Positions 56,305 through 56,569 of a stretch of DNA of 56,569 nucleotides are shown piece after piece. The first letter of the stretch is position 1. Each line of letters starts with the position of its first letter. The DNA lies in assembly GCA_039961635.1 (NCBI GenBank), contig JABRWB010000021.1, positions 1 through 56,569 on the forward strand. The letters are read 5' to 3'. Both the position numbers and the translations under genes were made by a program. The stretch is from a bacterium. Its GTDB lineage: Bacteria > 4484-113 > JAGGVC01. The notes below the pieces were generated by a model. That model saw nothing but the letters and a program-made list of their open reading frames with translations, searched no databases and was not told the DNA's origin.

Positions 56305-56569
56305 ATGCCGCAGATGCGCGGCAGGTGGCCGCTCTTGGCTTTCGAAAAAACTACCAATTTCGGGGCGGCCCGGTGCGCCGGGCGGGTGATGTACCCGAGG
56401 CTTTCAGCCTCGGAAATCGCAGGCTGGAAGCCTGCGCTACCATACGCATACGATCCAACCGGGGCCAATCGCGAGGTACCCGAGGCTTTCAGCCTCGGAA
56501 AATTCCCCGGCTGGAAGCCGGGGCCACATTACGAATACGACGCCAACTCCAACGTCTCCAAGATCACCT
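56305..56569 (+). CDS. Possible YD/RHS-repeat protein, 5' part only
   Basis: An open frame begins at ATG 56305 (or 56314 or 56389) and runs off the right edge. The translation includes ALPYAYDPTGANREV and later HYEYDANSNVSKIT. The second is a good match to YD/RHS repeats ('Y.YDanGnvt.it'). The stretch between them is encoded by the palindromic repeat element, so the repeats are in frame with, or inserted into, the coding region. It may be a genuine RHS toxin or surface protein start, or a fragment of one. The rest lies outside the window. Confidence 0.42.
   Translation, partial: MPQMRGRWPLLAFEKTTNFGAARCAGRVMYPRLSASEIAGWKPALPYAYDPTGANREVPEAFSLGKFPGWKPGPHYEYDANSNVSKIT
56391..56441. repeat. Double-hairpin palindromic repeat, copy 1
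   Basis: Hairpin a is CCGAGGCT-TTC-AGCCTCGG (56395-56413). Hairpin b is GCAGGCT-GGA-AGCCTGC (56419-56435). The copy is followed by GCTACCA. Confidence 0.75.
56476..56527. repeat. Double-hairpin palindromic repeat, copy 2
   Basis: Hairpin a is identical to copy 1 (56480-56498). Hairpin b is CCCCGGCT-GGA-AGCCGGGG (56505-56523), changed on both arms relative to copy 1 so pairing is kept. Confidence 0.75.

Noticed and set aside
55272-56468. 398-codon minus-strand frame overlapping the ABC permease
   Set aside because: Different frame of the same strand as the permease, Arg/His-rich, no domain.

Overview
The window is a GC-rich stretch of bacterial chromosome with genes on both strands and short intergenic gaps. 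It codes for housekeeping enzymes (peptide deformylase, glycyl-tRNA synthetase, Ffh, FolK, dCTP deaminase, pyrophosphatase, QueD, thioredoxin and thioredoxin reductase) mixed with many exported lipoproteins and beta-rich surface proteins. Multiheme c-type cytochromes, a HypE hydrogenase-maturation protein, a likely nitrosative-stress cluster and a selenoprotein suggest an anaerobic or facultative lifestyle with extracytoplasmic redox chemistry. I cannot assign a phylum. UGA is an ordinary stop for many genes here (for example rfbB and ppa), so the genetic code is standard.

Layout. 1-10 kb: the end of a secreted beta-sandwich protein; a GGCT-fold protein; an operon of K+ channel, cyclic-nucleotide-binding protein and BMP-type lipoprotein; a cohesin-like lipoprotein; an ion permease; a DUF5693 membrane protein with its partner. 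10-21 kb: def, an exported beta-helix protein, glyQS, a VOC protein, then two tandem paralogous lipoproteins. Each paralog carries a cohesin-like domain, a duplicated dockerin-type calcium module, fibronectin/Ig-like domains and a C-terminal TlpA-like thioredoxin domain. One paralog has a CGWC active site. In the other the first Cys is an in-frame TGA (U-G-Y-C), followed by a hairpin fitting a bacterial SECIS element, 108 further in-frame codons and a terminator after the distal stop. 21-33 kb: polysaccharide deacetylase, ffh, folK, a monoheme membrane protein, a Cys/Met-metabolism PLP enzyme, a DUF3084 protein, a SIR2-TPR protein of the kind found in anti-phage systems, queD and trxB. 33-45 kb: a triple-repeat lectin-like protein, trxA, a phosphohexomutase, rfbB, a dockerin/PKD/FN3/seven-bladed-propeller lipoprotein, a PflX-like radical SAM protein and a subtilase-fold lipoprotein that has lost its catalytic residues. 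45-56.5 kb: tRNA-Lys, an eight-heme-motif cytochrome, dcd, a zinc-ribbon/TPR protein, a CxxS thioredoxin-like protein, ppa, a nitrosative-stress cluster (DUF438/hemerythrin, YgbA-like, Rrf2 regulator), hypE, a Ser/Thr kinase, two cold-shock proteins, a dipeptide-type ABC permease, and at the right edge a palindromic repeat family leading into a possible YD-repeat ORF.

Two themes tie the window together. First, many genes lack a Shine-Dalgarno sequence and instead have a TANNNT-type -10 element 6-9 bases before the start codon, on both strands, which predicts widespread leaderless transcription. Second, redox proteins are abundant: a cytoplasmic Trx/TrxB pair, extracytoplasmic TlpA-like domains in Cys and Sec versions, cytochromes and NO-related proteins. 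The most notable new item is the selenocysteine-containing cohesin/dockerin/thioredoxin lipoprotein beside its cysteine paralog.
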